From Jacaranda mimosifolia (lineage: Eukaryota; Streptophyta; Magnoliopsida; Lamiales; Bignoniaceae), in the NCBI GenBank assembly GCA_018894105.1, contig CM032117.1, forward strand, positions 35,568,501 through 35,632,500: a stretch of 64,000 nt of DNA, read 5' to 3'. The notes under the pieces are model-generated. The model did no database searches. It had not been told where the DNA came from and was given only the letters and a program-made list of their open reading frames with translations. Both the position numbers and the translations under genes were made by a program. Shown piece by piece: positions 9,620 to 21,922 of this stretch. Within the stretch, counting starts at the first letter, position 1. Each line of letters begins with the position of its first letter.

Positions 9620-11858
9620 TGTTAGAATAGTGCCCGGCAAGCCAATTCGAATGGCCTTGTAAAAGCCATTTCTCTGTAAAACAATCTTGATTGAATGATA
9701 TTCTTTATATGACTATCTTCTTCTTATACTCTTTATTACTTCACTTGTATTTGGATAAAGCCCCTAGATCACTTATGACTATAGGACTTGGTTCGGTGAC
9801 CATGGAATAAGTCTCACACGATCGTGATCTTAAATCTTTCAAGTCGTAGGATCTTACGAGATGGGACATCTAAGATCCGAATAGATTTGTACTAACGATG
9901 CATAAATCCAATAGTTGAATATTGCTCCATTCCATGAGCAACCGTATGAGATATGGGTGCATGTTAGTGGGTACTTGTTAGAAAATAAGGCACTGAAGGC
10001 CCACCGGAGAACCCATTAGATAGCCATAGTGGCAAGTCGGTAGTGACAAGTTCTCCAGCTTTTGCTAGTGCATATTATTAGTCCTCTAACCTGAGGATCC
10101 ATGGTAACCTTGTGTTTAGTCCTCATGCTTTGACTTTTCCTTGGCCACCTAGCTGGTCTTTCGGGTTGAGTTGGGTATGAGCTACTTGGCATGGAGGTTT
10201 GTGAGATCCAAGATGAAATCTGACTCCTCACTTTTGTAAAGGACGAGTGCATCTCCTATGTATTCAATAATGATCGATTTCAAAAAATCCTTGCACAAGG
10301 TGGTGTGACAATTTGGAAATGGCGTTTTCCAAAGATGAGGTCACATATGGGAATCAAACATTGAGAATAGAAGCATAGCATCGAGGTTATTAGAGAGTCG
10401 GCAAATATGTTGCCCTAGGCCTCTTTCGAGAGATAGGAGATGGAAGGATTGTATTTGCATAGTAAATGTAGAGCTATAATGGTTCTCCAAAACATTCATT
10501 TTGGCTAATTAGTTGGGCTCTATGGGCTTGAGGTTAGACATTGACCATGGAGATTGGGTACTCTTTAATTAATGAGATTAATTGAATTGAGTCGATTAGT
10601 TTAAAAGTGTTTTAAACTAAATTGAATATATGATATTCAAAAGTCACAAGGAGTTGTGAGCTCATGTCCAATGAATGGTAGAACCTATTGGGTCATACAT
10701 AAAAGCCAAATAGCTTCCTATTTGATGGAGAAAGATTTTCTAAATGTTAGAAAATGTCTCCTAGTGAATTGATTTTAAGGTGCCAATTTTGAAGGTCAAT
10801 TTTGGCTTGATTAATTTAAGTGTAAAATTTATCAATTAATTTAAGGAGTTAAATTAAACCAATAATTAAGGAGTTAATTATTTGGTGCCAATATAAACAT
10901 CAATTGGTCAAGTTAACTTAAAGAGTTAAGTTAACAAAATTCAAGCTTAAGAGTTAAGCTTGTTTGAGTTAAGAGTTAAGTCAATGGTTAATTAATTAAA
11001 TTAAAGTGTTTAATTTAATTAATGGGAAGAACACATTTTTGGGGGGAAAATTCAATGAAATGTTCATTTGAATTAGCATTTGAATTAACTTGAAATTAGA
11101 TTTCAAATGTAATTGAAATCCAAATGAAATTCAAATTAGATTTGAATTTGCATTTGCCACCTAGGAAAATGCAAGTCGGCCACCCCTTTTCCTCATGGGA
11201 GGTGTGATGCCACCTTGGCATCACACCTTTCAGCCTCTATATATAGATATAAGGAGAGATGACTGGTTATTATGTCAAAAGGTGTGAAGAATTAGATTCT
11301 CCACCATTCCCTCCAAAATCCTTGCAAGTATTACATTCATGTGTTGAGAGCTTTGCTCTCTTGTTCTTCTTCCCTACCAAAATTGGCCTCCACCGTAGCT
11401 TATCTCTGGCCTTATTCGAACTTGTAGGCTAGAGATTTTGGAATATCTATTTGGTGTGTGGATCATATCAATGGAGGCAAACAAATGAGTTTGCTACGGT
11501 TTGGAGATCCATTTGCACAGAGTCCGATTTGGTGATTTTCTCTAGGGAGATCCAGAAAGCTTTTTGGTCTGAATTTTTACTGAGAGTTTCCAAGGTGTTG
11601 AGGAGCTTCAGTAATTTTTGCGTGATTTTTGGAGGTGATTTGACGGTGGTAAAAATCGCTGCACTTGTGCTGCGCATTTTCTGGCAGTTTCTGGATTGGT
11701 GAAAGGTTCACCTCATTCTCCTTCGATTTTTCTATTTCAAGGTAACACGATCTAAATCTGAATTTTAGGCATGATTTGATCCTGGTTAGCATGTAAGCAC
11801 TAGTTTATTAAACTTTTGAAGTTTTTATAATTGGATCCTAGTGCCTTACTAACTTTCA
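9620..11858 (+). repeat. Element A 3' LTR (2239 bp)
   Basis: It starts TGTTAGAATAGTGCCCGGCA and ends TTACTAACTTTCA; both ends match the other LTRs of the family. It contains the palindrome CACGATCGTG (9817-9826), an array of short palindromes (about 10780-11030), a 12-bp-armed hairpin at 11201-11227 and a TATA box CTATATATAG at about 11236-11246. ORFs at 11451-11702 (+) and 11468-11792 (-) lie in U5 and are chance. Confidence 0.9.
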
Positions 11859-12285
11859 ATTTAAAATTAGTAACAAAAGTGTTTGTTACCATTTTCATAT
11901 AACAAAATTTGGAGGGAAAAAATTTTTAGAAGGTAAAGTATTATCTGTAGTAACAAATATATTTGTTACTATAAACTTAATTGTAACAAATTTGTCAATG
12001 TAACAAGAGGTAGCAACTTTTGTTACAAATATGTCTCCTTAAAAGGCGGGAAAAACTATTTGTAACAATACTTTAGTTTTCGTAACAAATTTTTCTTTAG
12101 TTACAAAAGAATAAAAATTTTGGGTAACAAATATTCATTAAAGGTAACAAATATTTTTCTTGGTTACCCAAGATGAGTGCTTTAGTAATAAAATTCCAGT
12201 CTCGTTATGAAAAATCATGGTTTTGTAATGAATTTTTACTTTGTTACCAACATTTTTGTTATAGGAAGTACAATTTGTTGTAGTG
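11859..12285. mobile_element. CACTA-1: truncated CACTA transposon, right end
   Basis: The sequence between two copia LTRs is dense in GTAACAAA and TTTGTTAC motifs in both directions, as in CACTA subterminal regions. It ends TTTGTTGTAGTG, the CACTA terminus, next to LTR B. No left CACTA terminus exists here; element A's LTR abuts it, so A probably inserted into it and the left half is elsewhere. No coding sequence is present. Confidence 0.65.
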
Positions 12286-13812
12286 TCGATAGTGGCAAGT
12301 TCTCCAACTTATGCTAGTGCATATAATTAGTCCTTTGACTTCAGGATCTTTGGTAAACTTGTGTTTAGGTTCTCATGCTTTGACTCTTCCTTAACCACTC
12401 TGCAGGTCATTCGAGTCGAGCTTGGGTATGAGCTACTTAGATATAGAGGTTTGTGAGATCCAAGATGGGATCCATCTCCTTGTCATTGTGAAGAGCGAGT
12501 GCATCTTCTATGTATTCCATAATGATCGATTCCACGAAATCCTTGTGCAAGGTAGTATGACAATTTAGAAAAGGAATTTTTCAAAGATGAGGTCATAAAG
12601 GGGAATCAAAAATTGGGATATAAACATAGCTATCGAGGCTTATAGGGAGCCAACAAATATCTTACCTTGGGACTCTTTTGGGAGATAGGAGACTGAATGA
12701 CCTTATTTGCATGCAAGCATAGAGCTAGAATGGTTCTCCAAAAGCATATACATTTCGGCCAATTAGTTGGACTCCATGGGCTTGAGGTTGGACATCGATT
12801 ATGGAGATTGGGTACTTTTCAATTAATAGAGAATGATTGAATTGAGTCATTAGTTTAAGGAATTTAAACTAATGTGAATATTTCGATTAATAGAGATTAA
12901 TTGAATTGAGTCATTACTTCTAAAAGTTAGAAAATTTCATACGACAAATTTTATGGAGGAAAACGGTTGGCTAATTTCTGGTCATTTTTGCTTGATTGAT
13001 TTAATTGTTAAATTGATCAAAATAATTTAATTAGTTAAATTAGATCAATTAAATTAAGGAGTTAATTTAGTTGGTTCTATATGACTATCAATTGGTCAAG
13101 TTAGCTTAAGGAGTTAAGTTAACACTTTCTAGCTTAAAGAGTTAAGCTAGTTGACTTAAGGAGTTAAGTCAAAATTAATTAATTAAATTAAGGGGTTAAT
13201 TTAATTAATGTAAAGAATTATTTTGGAGGGAGAATCCAAATTAAAGAGCTCATTTGGAGAGCATTTATAATTTATTTGGATGACATTTTATGAGATGAAA
13301 TAAAGATTTCAAATGAAATTCAAATGCAAGTGAAATTAAAATTTCACATGCAACTTGCTTGCAAGTTGGCACCAACCTCATGGGAGGTGTGATGCAAGTT
13401 GGCATCACACCTCCACTCCTATAAATAGGAGAGAGGTGGCCGAGCATGCATAACTTGCGCAATCTATTGTTAGATTCCATTTTTCTATCCAATTTTGTGT
13501 GATTCACTCATGTGTTGAAGTCTCACACTTGTTCTTCATCCTACCTCTTAAAAATTGGCCTTCATCTCTTTCTTGTCTTCTTGGTTTTCCAGCTAATAAA
13601 GGAGTGATTTGGATTTGTCATTAGTGTGTGGATCTTCACATTAGAGGCTAGATAGTTGGATAGGTTGGTTTTTGAAGATCCTTCTTAAGGGCAGAAAGTT
13701 TGGAACAGTTTTTCCAGACCTTGCCGATCTCATTTTTTGTTGAATTTTTTATGGGAGCTTCCCCAAGGTGTTAAGGAAGTTCTGCCCAAATTTTAGCAAA
13801 TTTGGAGGTGCT
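12286..13812 (+). repeat. LTR B, internal portion
   Basis: It begins mid-LTR (TCGATAGTGGCAAGTTCTCC) after the CACTA-1 end and stops at TTTGGAGGTGCT, where the TGTTGGAATAG of LTR C begins. It contains two abutting perfect hairpins (13129-13150, 13151-13172), a 13-bp-armed hairpin at 13383-13414 and a TATA box TATAAATAGG at about 13420-13429. About the first 680 and last 200 bp of a normal LTR are absent. Confidence 0.85.
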
Positions 13813-16047
13813 TGTTGGAATAGTGCTCCGCAAGCCAATAAGACTGGCATGTACACCATTTCACTTGTGATACAATCTTGATTGAATTATATTCTTTATA
13901 AATGGCCATTTTCATCTTATGCTTATATTTCTTCACTGGAATTTTGTTGAAGCCCTTAGATCACACTAGACTATGGGACTTGCTCAGTACACTCTTGGTG
14001 ATGATCATGGAATAAGTTTTACACGGTCGAGATCATAAATATCCCAAGTCAAGAATCTTTAGAGATAGGGCATCTGAGATTCGGATACACTTGTACTGAC
14101 GATGCACAACCTAAGGGTTGGATATTGCTCCATTCCATGAGCAAATCATATGAGATATGGATGCATGTTAGTGGGCGTTTGTTAGAGAACAAACACTAGA
14201 GACCTGCTCGGAGAATCCACTAGGTAGCCATAGTGGCAAGTCGGTACTAGCAAGTTCTCTAGCTTATGTGAGTGCATATAATTAGCCCTTTGACCTAAGG
14301 ATCCATTGTAACTTTTTGTTTAGGTCCTCATGCTTTGACTCCACTTTTGGCCACTTAGCAAGCGTTTTGGTGGTGATTGGGCATGAGCTACTTAGATATG
14401 GAGGTTTATGAGATCCAATATGGGATCTGGCTCCTCATCTTTCTGAGGGCGAGTACATCTCCTATAATGATCGATTCCAAGGAGTCCTTGGCCAAGGTAG
14501 TGTGAAAATTTGGAAAAGGATTTTTAAAAGATGAGGTCACTAATAAGAATCGAACACTAAGAATAGATGCATAGTATCGAGGTTATTAGGAAGCCAACAA
14601 ATATCTTGCCCTAGGCCTCTTTCATGGAGATAGAAGACGAAAGGATCATATTTGCATGGTACACTTAGAGCTAGAATGGTTCACCAAAAGCATTCATTCG
14701 GCCAATTGTTGGGCTCTATGGGCTTGAGGTTGGACATCAACTATTGAGATTGGATATTCTTGAATTAATAGAGATTAATTGAGTCGAGTTGGTTAGTTTA
14801 AAGGAGTTTAAATGAACGTGAATATATGATTTTCTAAAGTCACAATGGTTGTGAGTCCATGTCCAATGAGTGGTAAAGCCTAATGGGTCACACACAAAAG
14901 ACAATTGAAAATCCTATGTATTGAGGGGAATTTTCTAAGTGTTAGAAAAATCCCAAGGTGACCGAAAATAGAGGGGGATTCCATTGACGCAATTTTTAAT
15001 CATTTCGGCTTGATCAATTTAATTGTTAAATTGATCTAATTAATTTAAGAAGTTAAATTAAGACCAATTAAATTAAGTGTTAATTTAATTTGGTGCCACA
15101 TGACTAGTAAATTGATCGAGTTAACTTAAAGAGTTAAGTTAGCAAAAACTAGCTTAAAGATTTAAGTTAGTTGACTTAAAAGTTAAGTCAAAATTTAATT
15201 AAATTGAAGAATTGATTTTGGAGGGAGAATTCAAATGAAATGTTCGTTTGAAGTAGAATTAGAATTTATTTGGTGGACATTCCATATGATGAAATGTACA
15301 TTCCAAACTAAATTCAAATTCAACATAAATTCACATGACTTGCAAGAGATGCTTGCAAATTGGCATGCTTAGGTGGCGGCCCCACCTTGAGGAAGGTGTG
15401 ATGCCAAGGCCTTCCGCTATATACAGATATAAAGGAGGGGGTGGACAAGCTAAGAAATTATTCACACATTTTGTGCGTCTAAAAGTTAGATCCAAAATTC
15501 CCTCCAAAAGTGATTCTCTCATGAGTTGAGGCTTCACTCTCTTCTTCACCTCACGCACCATTTTTGGCCTCCAGCCAAGCTCTCTTTCTTCATAGTTTCT
15601 CTAGATGAATTATGGAGGAAAGGATTGTCCAATGGTGTGTGGACTTTGGCATTAGAGGTAAGATGAATTTCGGATTGCTTGCTTTGGTGATCCTCTGCTC
15701 CAGCGGTGAGTTTTCTGAACTCTGTTTGATGTCTTTCTAAAGGATTTTGGTGCTGAAATTTTAACTGGACATTCTCAATTTATTGGGAAAAGTTTTAGTC
15801 CAGATTTGGCTTTAATCTGAGGTGATTTTCCCAATCAAAAGTTGATCACACCTTGCTGCGCCAGAAGCTGTCTGCTTTCGGGAAAGGAAGCACAACTTCA
15901 AGTTTTGGTTGGATTTTGGTTTTGGGGTAACAATCTGACCTTGATCCATTATATTGGCTTGATTTTGATCCTTGGAATGGTGTAATCTAAGTTAGATTTC
16001 AGTTTTTGAATGTTTTAAATTGGATCCTTAGCATTACACCTCTTTCA
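13813..16047 (+). repeat. Element C 5' LTR (2235 bp)
   Basis: It starts TGTTGGAATAGTGCTCCGCA and ends GCATTACACCTCTTTCA. The TATA-proximal hairpin has lost its second arm: GGTGTGATGCCA at about 15396 is followed directly by AGGCCTTCCGCTATATACAG. The matching 3' LTR keeps both arms. A palindrome array is at about 15005-15200. Confidence 0.92.
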
Positions 16048-16049
16048 AG

Positions 16050-16062
16050 TGGTATCAGAGCC
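16050..16062 (+). promoter_or_regulatory. Element C primer binding site
   Basis: TGGTATCAGAGCC, complementary to the 3' end of initiator methionine tRNA, lies two bases after the LTR end. It primes minus-strand DNA synthesis. Confidence 0.92.
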
Positions 16063-18026
16063 TAATTTCATGCTATATTTTGGATTCTCTTTTGGTTGAT
16101 TCATGTGATGAATTGATCTAGATCTTCAAACACTTGATCCAAATCATGGATTGGAGTGTTTGGATGATGATGCTTGTGGCTCCTTTGATGATGAATAGAT
16201 ATTATGCTAATATGTGTTTTAATTGTTAATTCATATGCTAGTGTAATTTGACTTAGGATTAGCTAATGTTAAATCTTCATTTAGCATTGGAGTATGTTAT
16301 ATGTTGATACGGCATCTTATATTTGGCCTTAAGTTGTTTTGGTCATTTTTTAATCCAATAGGATTGGATTTAATTGGAGTTTTTTGGAAGAATGTGATTC
16401 TTACTTTAACTTGATTTTTGAAGCATGTTTGAGCTCTTGATTTTTCATTTTTGAAAGGTGTTTTAGATCTGAAATTACATCTATATTGTGTGGAAATGAT
16501 ATTTAGAAGTTGTTCTAAAAGTTTGATGCACAAGAGCAAAATAGAGCAAAGGTCGCCTAGCACCTAGTGACCGAGCCATTGCCCATCCCAACCAGGCACT
16601 GGTTGGCAGCGGGGGCGCACAGCTATGCCCCTAGAACGGGAGGGCAGTAGCTAGGTCTTGGTCATGGCTTTTTTTTGGATTATTTTTGTGATAAAAAATG
16701 TATTGTTTCACACATAATAGATGCACAAGGGTTGTGTAAGTTCTCAAAACTATGTTTGACATTTTTTATGCTTTCTTAAATCTTGTTAAAGTTATTCTCC
16801 AATTGATGCAAAAATTGGATGCATAAATGTTATGCTTGTTTCTACTTGACCAATTAATTGTTTATATGATAAGCATTTAATTGTTGGAATTGAATGTCAA
16901 TTCTTGATTTATTTATTGTTCATTTAATTGTTGAATGGATGATGAATAAATGGGATGATCATGAGCCTTTAATATTGATTTTATTTGTTTCAAAGTTGTT
17001 GAAATATGTTGCATTAAATTGGGGCTTGCATGCCTCTTAATTTTTATCTTGTAAATGTTATGAGAGTAGAATCATTAGGAGTGATGATTTCTTTCTCATG
17101 TAATTGTTACAAGGAGCAAAGAAAACCATTGGAGGCATAAAGACTCATGATTATATGGGATACAATTTATGTAATAGCTAGATTTAATCAATCCACTTAA
17201 AATCAACTTAGTGATGTACCTATGGCTCTAAAGTGCATCACTTGGTTAGGCTCATGGCCATCCCACCTGCTAGGTGCATTTACTTATTTATGCTTTCCAT
17301 ATCCTATTGTTGTATGTGATGCATGTATTTGGATATAGAAAATCTAAATAACAAGATAAAAATGGTGAGATCTTGGCAAGCAAGTTAAAAATTCCTCCAC
17401 TTAGAATGTCTGAGTGCTCTTAAATATTAAGTCAAAACAAATATAAATTAAAATGAGTTTTAATTAATCCATGTCTTCTACCAATAGTATATGCCATGAT
17501 TATGCTGCCAATTTTGTGTGATGGCACTCAATCATGGGGGTCACACTTAGGAGGTAAGTTGTGATGATATACTTAGCATATGATGCACCTTTGATTTGAG
17601 GCTTCCCACACATTGGCACTCAATCATGGGGGATGTTGTGGAGCGATCTTGAATCGAAGTTTGATTGGTAAGTTCAATTTAACATTTAATAATGTTGATG
17701 TCACACGAGTCGTGGGTTTACATGAAAAATGGGGCAAAATATATCAAGAGTTGCATGAGATGCAATTAGCAAGTATTATTTATCCTTGGATTGTTTGTGG
17801 ATGGCACTCGGTCATGGGGGTCCACTTGCAATTCTTTGAAATCTTGATTCTCACTAGGAAATATAATTTCCTGACTTTTTCTAGGGGGTGAAGGATTTGA
17901 TAAAATAGTGGGAGAAAAACATACTTGAAAAGCCATAAACATGTTTTCAAAATATCAAATATTCAATCACATGCTCACATTCTCTTTTATTGCTTTTTGT
18001 AGATTTGTGAAATCTTCAAACTCAAA
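16063..18026 (+). other. Element C leader (untranslated, about 2 kb)
   Basis: No gene is seen between the primer site and the gag ATG. A GC-rich block at about 16550-16660 stands out from the ~30% GC around it. Three copies of GGCACTCAATCATGGGGG-like sequence lie at 17523-17540, 17615-17632 and 17803-17820 (GGCACTCGGTCATGGGGG). The 92-codon ORF at 17613-17891 runs through these repeats and is probably chance. The same layout is found in D, G, H and B. Confidence 0.75.
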
Positions 18027-18853
18027 ATGGCTAAGAATCTACTCAAAATGATATTGGAAACCAATAAACTAACTAGGCCTAATTTTGGTAATTAGTTGAG
18101 AAACCATAAAATAGTGCTTGACTTTGAGAAAAGGACTTATGTACTTGATCAAGGTCCGCCGGAAACCATTGGCGATGACACCACCATGAGGTACGTGAAT
18201 TATTCATGAAGTTTGTGGAAGACTATATGCAAACAAGGCGTCTCATAATGGAAACTATATCTAATGAGTTGCAAAAGACTCACGAGCATATGAAACATGC
18301 ATGTGAGATCTATGCACACTTACAAGAGTTGTATGGTATCCAAACTAGACATGAACAATTCGCCTTATCTAGGGAGCCCTTTAGAAGTAGAATGACCGAG
18401 GACATGAGTGTCCATAACCGCAGGCTCAAAATGATTGGACTCATTGAAAAACTTGGACAGCTTGATGTGGTCATAGACAATGACCTCTATATAGATTTGA
18501 TCCTATAGTTATTGCTAAGCTCTTTTGACCAATTCGTCATGAACTTTAATATGTCCAAGAAGAAAGTGATGATTAATGAATTGGTGAACATGCTGGTTAC
18601 TGCTGATGTGACTATGAAAAAGGAAAAGCCCCTTATGCTCGCATTATCCTCCAAGTCCAAAAGCCCAAAAGGTCCAAGGAAAGTGGGTACGAACAAGAAA
18701 AATTCTTCTTTGAAAGGGAAACAATCCTTGAAAGGTTTAGGGGGAGTTAAGAAGAAAAAAAAGGCTAAAACTGATGCTGCATGTTTCCATTGTGGCAAAA
18801 AAAGGCATTAGAAAAGGAATTGCAAAGCTTATCTAGCAACCCTTGAGAAAGGT
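18027..18853 (+). pseudogene. Element C gag, broken
   Basis: The ATG at 18027 opens MAKNLLKMILETNKLTRPNF, as in the gag starts of D, G and H. A TAG interrupts at about 18093 in the WLRN motif. The main body is open at 18206-18508: KFVEDYMQTRRLIMETI, HACEIYAHLQELYGIQTRH, FRSRMTEDMSVHNRRLKMIG and LGQLDVVIDNDLYIDLIL, then a stop. The next frame (18512-18811) gives SSFDQFVMNFNMSKKKVM and a Lys-rich stretch to the CCHC knuckle CFHCGKKRH-x-KRNC, in which x is a TAG replacing Trp. Gag would form the particle shell and bind RNA. Subfamily shared with G. Confidence 0.85.
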
Positions 18854-21800
18854 ATGTACTTTATTGAAGTGCATTTAACGACTAGTTCTTCCTCATGGGT
18901 ATTTGATCACGCATGTGGTTATTACCTATGTAATTTGTTACAGGGTATGAAAAGAAGAAAGAGTCTGAATGAAAGGGATATGATCCTCCATCTCAAAAAT
19001 GGAGTAAGAGTTGCAGCCACAATCCAAGGCGTAATTAAGTTGGACTTGGGAGATTCTATAATTGTACTTGATCTATGTTTTTATGTACCAAATCTTATGA
19101 AGAATATAATTTCAATTCCCGTTTTGGATAATGAAGGATATGATTTTTCTATATCTATTGGGAAATTGAAGGCATTAAAGAATGATTCTTTAATTGCTCA
19201 AGGTACATTGAATAATGGATTACACATATTAGATTCTCAAAACTCATTAATGCACATTCAATCAAGTAAAAGAAAATTAGATATCCAAAAAGATGCCATT
19301 TTATGGCATGCAAAACTTAGGCATATCTCCAAAAATAGAATAAACAAGATCAAAGTTCTTAAAGTACTAAAGTTAGTGGCATTGAGGAACTTCCAACTTG
19401 TGAGTCTTGTTTAAAAGGAAAAATGACCTAAGCTCCTTTTGTAGGACATTCGGAGCGAAGCACAAGTCCTTTGGATTTGATCCACACAAATGTGTGCGGC
19501 CTATTAAGAGTTAGTGCGCGAGGAGGCTATTCTTACTTCATCACCTTCACCGATGATCACACTTGGTTTAGACATGTATATCTTATGAAGTACAAGTCCA
19601 AAGCCTTTTCAAGGTTCAAAGAGTATAGGTGTGAAGTAGAAAAGCAAAAAAGACTTAGTATTAAATCTCTTTGATCAGATCATTGGGGGAAGAATACTTA
19701 AGTACCAAGTTCTTAGATTATCTAAAAGAGAATGGGATTCTCTCTTAATGGACTCCACCCTGTACACCATAACTCAATGGAGTAGCTAAAAGGAAAAAAC
19801 GTACCTTGTTGGACATGTTATATTCCATGATGAGCTTGTCTGATATGCTTATATTATTTTGGGGATGCCTTATATACATCAGCAATGATACTAAATGTAG
19901 TACCCTCAAAGGCCGTGCCAAAGACACCATATGAGATGTGGTATCACAAAGCTCCCTCTTACCATTATCTTAAGGTTTAGGGGTCTCCCACCTACGTGAA
20001 GAGGTTAGTAGGAGACAAGTTGGATAGTCAATCCTCCTTGTGCAAGTTTATGGGAGTGGGATACCCTAGAGAGTCTATCGATTATTATTTTTAGGATCCC
20101 TCAGAACAAAAGGTGTTTGTCTCGAGGAACGCCACTTTTTTTGGAAAAGAAGTTTCTATTAGATAGAAAAAGGCATTTTTATTGAACTTGATGAAGTTCA
20201 AGATGATCAACTAATCCAACAAGTGATGGAAATGAATAATGAGCCTTACACACAACCTCTACATAGGTCGAGCTGAATCAAGAAGCAACTAAAAAGATTT
20301 AAATTTCTTCATGAGATGGGCCAATCGAATATAGATCCGAAGACGTATGAGGAAGCTATGTTGGACATAGACTCGGGACATTGGCTTAATGTTATGAGAT
20401 CTTAAATGGACTCTATGTACTCCAACAAAGTATGGACTTTGGTAGATCCACCGGAGGGTATTGTACCCGTTGGTTGCAAGTGGATCTATAAGTGAAAGCT
20501 AGGAGTTGATGGAGAGTTAGCAACCTTTAAGGCTCGAATAGTGGCAAAAGGTTATACTCAAAGACCCGATATTGATTTTGAGGAAACCTTTTCACTGGTT
20601 GCTATGTCTAAGTCCATTCGAATTCTACTTGCCATAGCTGCATATTATGACTATGAGATATGACAAATGGATGTGAAAACCGCTTTCCTCAATGCCAACA
20701 TTGAAGAAGATATCTATATGGAGCAACCACAAGGTTTTACATCCAAGAGGAGTGGGCAAAAGGTTTGCAAACTTTAGAGATCTATTTATGGATCAAGCAA
20801 ATATCTCGAAGTTGGAACATACGTTTTGATAATGTAGTCAAATCATTTGGCTTTATAAAAAATGTGTATGAACCTTGTGTGTACAACAAGATGAGTGGAA
20901 ATAGTGTGCCGTTTATTGTTCTTTATGTTGATAACATCCTTCTCATTGGAAATGAGGTTGGAATGTTATAGTATACTAAAGCGTGATTATCTACTTAATT
21001 CTCCACAAAGGATTTGGGAGAGGCATCCTACATATTAGGAATATATATCTATAGAGATAGATCGAAGAGGATGCTGGGGTTATCCCAAACCCGATACATT
21101 GAGAAAATACTAAAGCGGTACAGTATGGAAGAATCCAAGAAGGGATTCCTTCCCATGGGACATGGTATTCATCTCTCTAAGTCCATGGCCCCTAAGGATG
21201 AAGCGGAGAGATAAAAGATGTCCCATATACCTTATACATCCGCTATAGGGAGCATAATGCATACAGTTCAATATACAAGATAAGATATGGCACATGCTCT
21301 AAGTGTTACAAACATGTTCCAACCCAATCTTGGTGATATTCATAGGATGGCCGTAAAAGCAATCCTTAAGTACTTAAGAAGGACTAAGGAATTATTTTTT
21401 AGTATACAAAATGGAGAATTAAAACCCAAAGGGTTTTTGGATTCAAGTTTCTAATCTAATATAGATGACCTAAACCACCTCTGGATTTATATTTTGCCTT
21501 AATGGTAGCATGGTGAGTTGGAAGAGTTCCAAACAAAACACCATGGATGACTCAACTACTGAGGCATAATATATTGCGGCTCCAGAAGCTACAAAGGAAG
21601 GTGTTTAGATCAAAAGCTTCATTCAAGAGTTGGATGTAGTGCCTAGCATGCCAAAGCCTATAGTTGTCTTCTGTGATAACAATGGTGCGGTTGCACAAGC
21701 TAAGAAGCCAAGATCTTATCAACAGTCCAAGCATATTTTGAGGCGATAGCATTTGATATAGGAGATCATAGGGTCAGACGACGTTTGAATGGAAAGAGTT

Positions 21801-21890
21801 GCCTCCGAAGAGAATATGGCAGATCCACTGACAAAACCCCGATCACAAAAAGTCTTTGAAGGACATTTTGTGAAGATGGGTCTTAAAACT
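18854..21890 (+). pseudogene. Element C pol: protease, integrase, RT, RNase H, heavily broken
   Basis: The protease region reads SSSWVFDHACGYYLCN: the Asp is kept, but the Thr-Gly positions are His-Ala. Pre-integrase and HHCC follow in the open stretch to 19414 (NIISIPVLDNEGYDFSIS, LWHAKLRHISKNRINKI). Integrase resumes at 19471 (MDLIHTNVCGLLRV; first catalytic Asp changed to Asn) with GYSYFITFTDDHTWF. The RT fragment at 20765-20971 has VYNKMSGNSVPFIVLYVDN: the second Asp of YVDD is Asn. Then ASYILGIYIYRDRSKRMLGL and MEESKKGFLPMGHGIH (21014-21214). Elsewhere the match runs through all frames with many stops to about 21890. No domain could work. Confidence 0.85.
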
Positions 21891-21907
21891 ATGGGGAATT
21901 GGCTTCA

Positions 21908-21922
21908 GGGCAAGTAGGAGAT
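21908..21922 (+). promoter_or_regulatory. Element C polypurine tract
   Basis: GGGCAAGTAGGAGAT stands directly before the 3' LTR start, as in the other copies. Confidence 0.8.

Larger units (their letters stand above)
6747..11858 (+). mobile_element. Copia element A (Angela-like), 5' truncated
   Basis: It comprises pol from just before the GAG-pre-integrase domain to the end, a polypurine tract and one complete 3' LTR. The 5' LTR, leader, gag and protease are missing because the Tat element ends at 6746; they may lie left of that element outside the window. The 3' LTR is followed directly by a CACTA end, so A probably inserted into that transposon. Confidence 0.85.

Noticed and set aside
11451..11792. 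Overlapping ORFs of 69-83 codons on both strands
   Set aside because: They lie in the U5 region of the element A LTR and are broken in the other LTR copies.
17613..17891. 92-codon ORF upstream of gag in element C
   Set aside because: It spans the repeated pre-gag motif, and the matching leader regions in D, G and H have no such frame.
18487..18798. 103-codon ORF on -, opposite gag
   Set aside because: A shadow of the Lys-rich gag linker, which reads as Phe/Leu-rich on the other strand; the same shadow recurs opposite gag in G and H.
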